Shown in pieces: positions 61,574 to 64,000 of a stretch of 64,000 bases of DNA (within the stretch, counting starts at the first letter, position 1; every line of letters begins with the position of its first letter). The position numbers were made by a program, and so were the translations under genes. Below the pieces are notes generated by a model. The model worked only from the letters and a program-made list of their open reading frames with translations, searched no databases and was not told the origin of the DNA. Location: positions 248,001 through 312,000 of the forward strand of contig RQOL01000660.1 of NCBI GenBank assembly GCA_013076295.1, in the 5' to 3' direction. The DNA comes from Sanderia malayensis (Eukaryota; Cnidaria; Scyphozoa; Semaeostomeae; Pelagiidae).

Positions 61574-62367
61574 ACATACACGTTTTTTTTTTATAAAAAA
61601 CCTGGCTCGAGGCCTAGTAGTAAAAGTTTCTTAATTTTTAGCCACATTTTAGCTCTAAAAGTTTCTTAAAAGTTTCTTAATTTAATGAACACGAAGTTCC
61701 AGTGAAAACGAAGAAAAAACGTGGATGTGGCAAAATATTAGTATTATATCAAAGAAAAATCGTCAATGCGAAAAGTCGTCATGTGGAGCCGACAATGTTA
61801 TGCTTAGCACATAAAACATACTTACACGTTTTTTTTATAAGAAACCGGTTTATAAGAAACCTAGATCTAGACGCCCTAAAATTTAAGAAACTTTTAGAAC
61901 TACAAGGAAATATTTAAGAAACATTAGAAATTTCGGAAACACGTTTTTCCTTTACGGATTCAAAAAATATCAACTACAGTAAGTGTCCTTTATGTGCTAA
62001 GCATAACATTGTGGGCTCCACATGAAGATTTTTCGCATTGACTAATATTTTGCTACATCCATGTTTTTTCTCTTACTTTTCACTGCCACTTTTTTCATTA
62101 AATTAAGAAACTTTTAAGAAACTTTTAGTACTAAAATGTGGCTAAAAATTAAGAAACTTTTACTACTAGGCCTTGAGCCAGGCTTCTTATAAGAAAAAAC
62201 GTGTATTGTAGTTGACATTTGTTAAATCCGTAAAGGGAAAACGTGTTTCCGAAATTTCTAGTGTTTCTCAGATATTTCTTTGTAGTTCTAAATGTTTCTT
62301 AAATTTTAGGGCGTGTAGATCTAGGTTTCTTATAAACCGGTTTCTTATAAAAAAAACGTGTATATAT
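61574..62367. mobile_element. Complex inverted-repeat element with ACACGTTTTTT termini
   Basis: Three pairs of inverted segments interlock. X is at 61578-61660 with its complement at about 62135-62205. Z is at about 61780-61830 with its complement at about 61990-62042. Y is at about 61830-61975 with its complement at about 62210-62365. The order is X-Z-Y-Z'-X'-Y'. Ends read ACACGTTTTTTTT..ATAAGAAACCGG. A small related piece (TTTCTTATAAACCGGTTTC) is in a gene C intron at about 42415-42440. No coding frame supports autonomy. Confidence 0.8.
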
Positions 62368-63479
62368 GTTACATTATTGTACATTGATTCACATACATTT
62401 TAGATGACAACATTACACGTGTCTAGCTTTAATGTGTGATTACTTTTTTTCAGTTCAGTTGAATTTTGGGTTTCTTTTACAAGGTTTACCCGTGAATTGG
62501 TATTGATTGTCACCTTATTGAAGTCAAAACACTCGGTATTATATCAACTTCCTGAAGAAATTGGTAAACACACAAGATGCACCACACTTTAATTAATAGC
62601 TAATGTCGCTTTTACTGATAAATGACCTTGACAATTTTTCTTAGTTATAGAATTATATATGGTCCACCGTTGAGCAAACCAACAAGAGGATTCCTTGGTT
62701 GTAGAAGCAGCGAGTAAACAATCGTTTATTATTATTATTATTATTTTATTATTTTTAATCTTTGCGCATTTTCCATTATGCCTTATATTTCTCAAAGTGT
62801 TTTTGCTCTTACTCTGGTTCGTCCCCTCCATAACATGGCTTTTGCATTCTGAAACATTCTTTTATCAATCGTTATTTTCCCATTCAAACAGCGGATGAAT
62901 TTCCTTCATGCAGCAAGTCACAAACGAGTCTTGGCGTGGCCCTTTTTAGATGTTTCTATTTTTTTGTTTATGTCGTTTCCACATTTTTCTATTGAACATA
63001 TTTCCGCTATGACCGAGTTAAAAGTGCAAGCCAAATTTTGATTTGTTTTTTATATATCTGGATATATCAAACATGATCGAAAGATCGAATTTTCATATGT
63101 AAGCACTTGTCACGAAAAAACAGAATAATAAAGGTGTTCATTTTTATTATTCTGTTCAAGATGTTCATCAAGTTAAAGGATTCAAGGATGGTTCTCTTGA
63201 TAGATCGTTTTTGGCGTTTTTCTTTTGCTTATTAATTGTATGTAATGAATCAAGGGTAAGTTTTTTAAATGTCTCGTGCAATCAAACTAAACTTCGATGA
63301 TGTTAAATTAAGTTAATTCCAGTTATTTTTGCACATTATACATTATCAAGTATTGTTAACCTGGTTGCAGTGACGTTATCGAAAGTAAGTATTTCCTCAA
63401 TCTTTTTCTATCTGCAGAGTAGATATTGATTCATTGTTTTTGCCGATTAACCTTGGCATTATCTTCCCCATGCATTTTT

Positions 63480-63691
63480 GGCAACCCCATTAATATCTTT
63501 ATAAAGTGCTTTTAATTCTTATTTGCATTAGAATGGAAAATCGAATTCATCTACTTTCGTTTTGCGGCCCTTGACCCGACTCTGACATGATAACACCGAA
63601 GGTTCTAAAAGCAGAAGTTCAGTTTTCAAATCTTTCGTTGTTGATGGTTCACTCGAAAGCGCACATTAGACTTGAATAACTGCAATTGAAA
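63480..63691 (+). promoter_or_regulatory. Promoter and 5' UTR of TRPM gene D
   Basis: Contains GGCAACCCCATTAATATC, TATAAAG (about 63500), ATTTGCAT at 63521-63528, TTCATCTACTTTCGTTTTG and GCGGCCCTTGACCCGAC. These align with genes B and C and with the copy at 61280-61450. An ATG first exon follows at 63692. Confidence 0.65.
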
Positions 63692-63751
63692 ATGCCTGAA
63701 GCCCAAGGAAAGAAGAAGTCACAGAACGGTGCGACGGAGCAAAAAGTTCCT
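63692..63751 (+). CDS. First exon of TRPM gene D (continues beyond window)
   Basis: ATG plus 19 codons (MPEAQGKKKSQNGATEQKVP) end in a GTGAGT donor in phase 0. Size (60 bases against 63), phase and the upstream promoter blocks match the first exons of genes B (9419-9481) and C (35884-35946). The residues are not conserved with B or C, so the assignment rests on promoter, phase and array position. The 250 bases to the window end show no second exon. Confidence 0.65.
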
Positions 63752-64000
63752 GTGAGTATATGATAGTTTTAAGAACAGCATGTTGCCTTAATGTTTGTAT
63801 GATACCCCGTCTAAATTAGGCGTTCTACAATAATCATCAATAAATGTTTTTCTCTAATTTAGCTTAAGCTGCTTGCCGAGTCTGTTGAAATGCCCATGTT
63901 ATTTTTTATGCTTTCGAAGAAGTTGTTTACTAATTACTTGTTTTTGGACTTTATTATGTTTATGCTCATGTTTATCATTTAATTATGTTTATGTCTATGT

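Noticed and set aside
1..64000. CRISPR array, prokaryotic operon or phage content
   Set aside because: The window is intron-containing animal DNA. The regular repeats at 28201-31245 and 303-855 have no spacer diversity and are tandem satellites.

Overview
This window is AT-rich, intron-dense animal DNA. Exons of about 50-650 bases are bounded by GT..AG introns of a few hundred bases. The recognisable genes (TRPM channels with and without a NUDT9-type tail, a synaptotagmin-like C2 protein, complex I subunit NDUFA6) and a TTAGGG-like interstitial repeat fit a non-vertebrate metazoan, perhaps cnidarian-grade. The phylum is an inference and is not proven by the sequence.

The backbone is a same-strand tandem array of TRPM2-like ion-channel genes, here called A to D. 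Gene A (856-7579, 5' end outside the window) encodes the pre-S1 region, S1-S6, TRP helix, coiled coil and a C-terminal NUDT9-homology (NUDT9H) domain with a degenerate Nudix box. Gene B (9419-27706) and gene C (35884-50215) have the same channel core but end in a long Glu/Lys-rich coiled coil with no NUDT9H. Both carry two successive copies of the whole N-terminal TRPM homology region (module A, then module B) behind a single 21-codon first exon. All module junctions are in phase, so each gene can be read as a double-N-terminus channel or as a conventional channel that skips module A. Gene D shows only its promoter and first exon (63692-63751).

Several lesions are visible. Module A of gene B is split inside a coding exon by a 3.4 kb foldback element (14404-17797) with a GCA target duplication. 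Gene C has a one-base frameshift in the exon before S1, which an alternative acceptor could bypass. A NUDT9H pseudogene (33861-34499) lies between B and C, and the segment after it matches the A-B intergenic region. This indicates a tandem duplication in which B lost its NUDT9H tail.

The intergenic DNA between B and C holds two head-to-head arrays of tRNA-like repeats with a 150/151-bp period (28201-29850 on +, about 30391-31245 on -). Each unit has pol III A-box and B-box sequences. Several MITEs, a decayed non-LTR reverse transcriptase fragment, a higher-order minisatellite built from a 3' splice site, and complex inverted repeats are scattered through introns and spacers.

The right end has a minus-strand synaptotagmin-like gene (52632-55583), the complete plus-strand NDUFA6 gene (58532-59428), a relic TRPM promoter (about 61280-61450), a complex inverted-repeat element (61574-62367) and the gene D start. 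Exon coordinates come from reading splice consensus and paralog alignment by eye. No transcript evidence was available.
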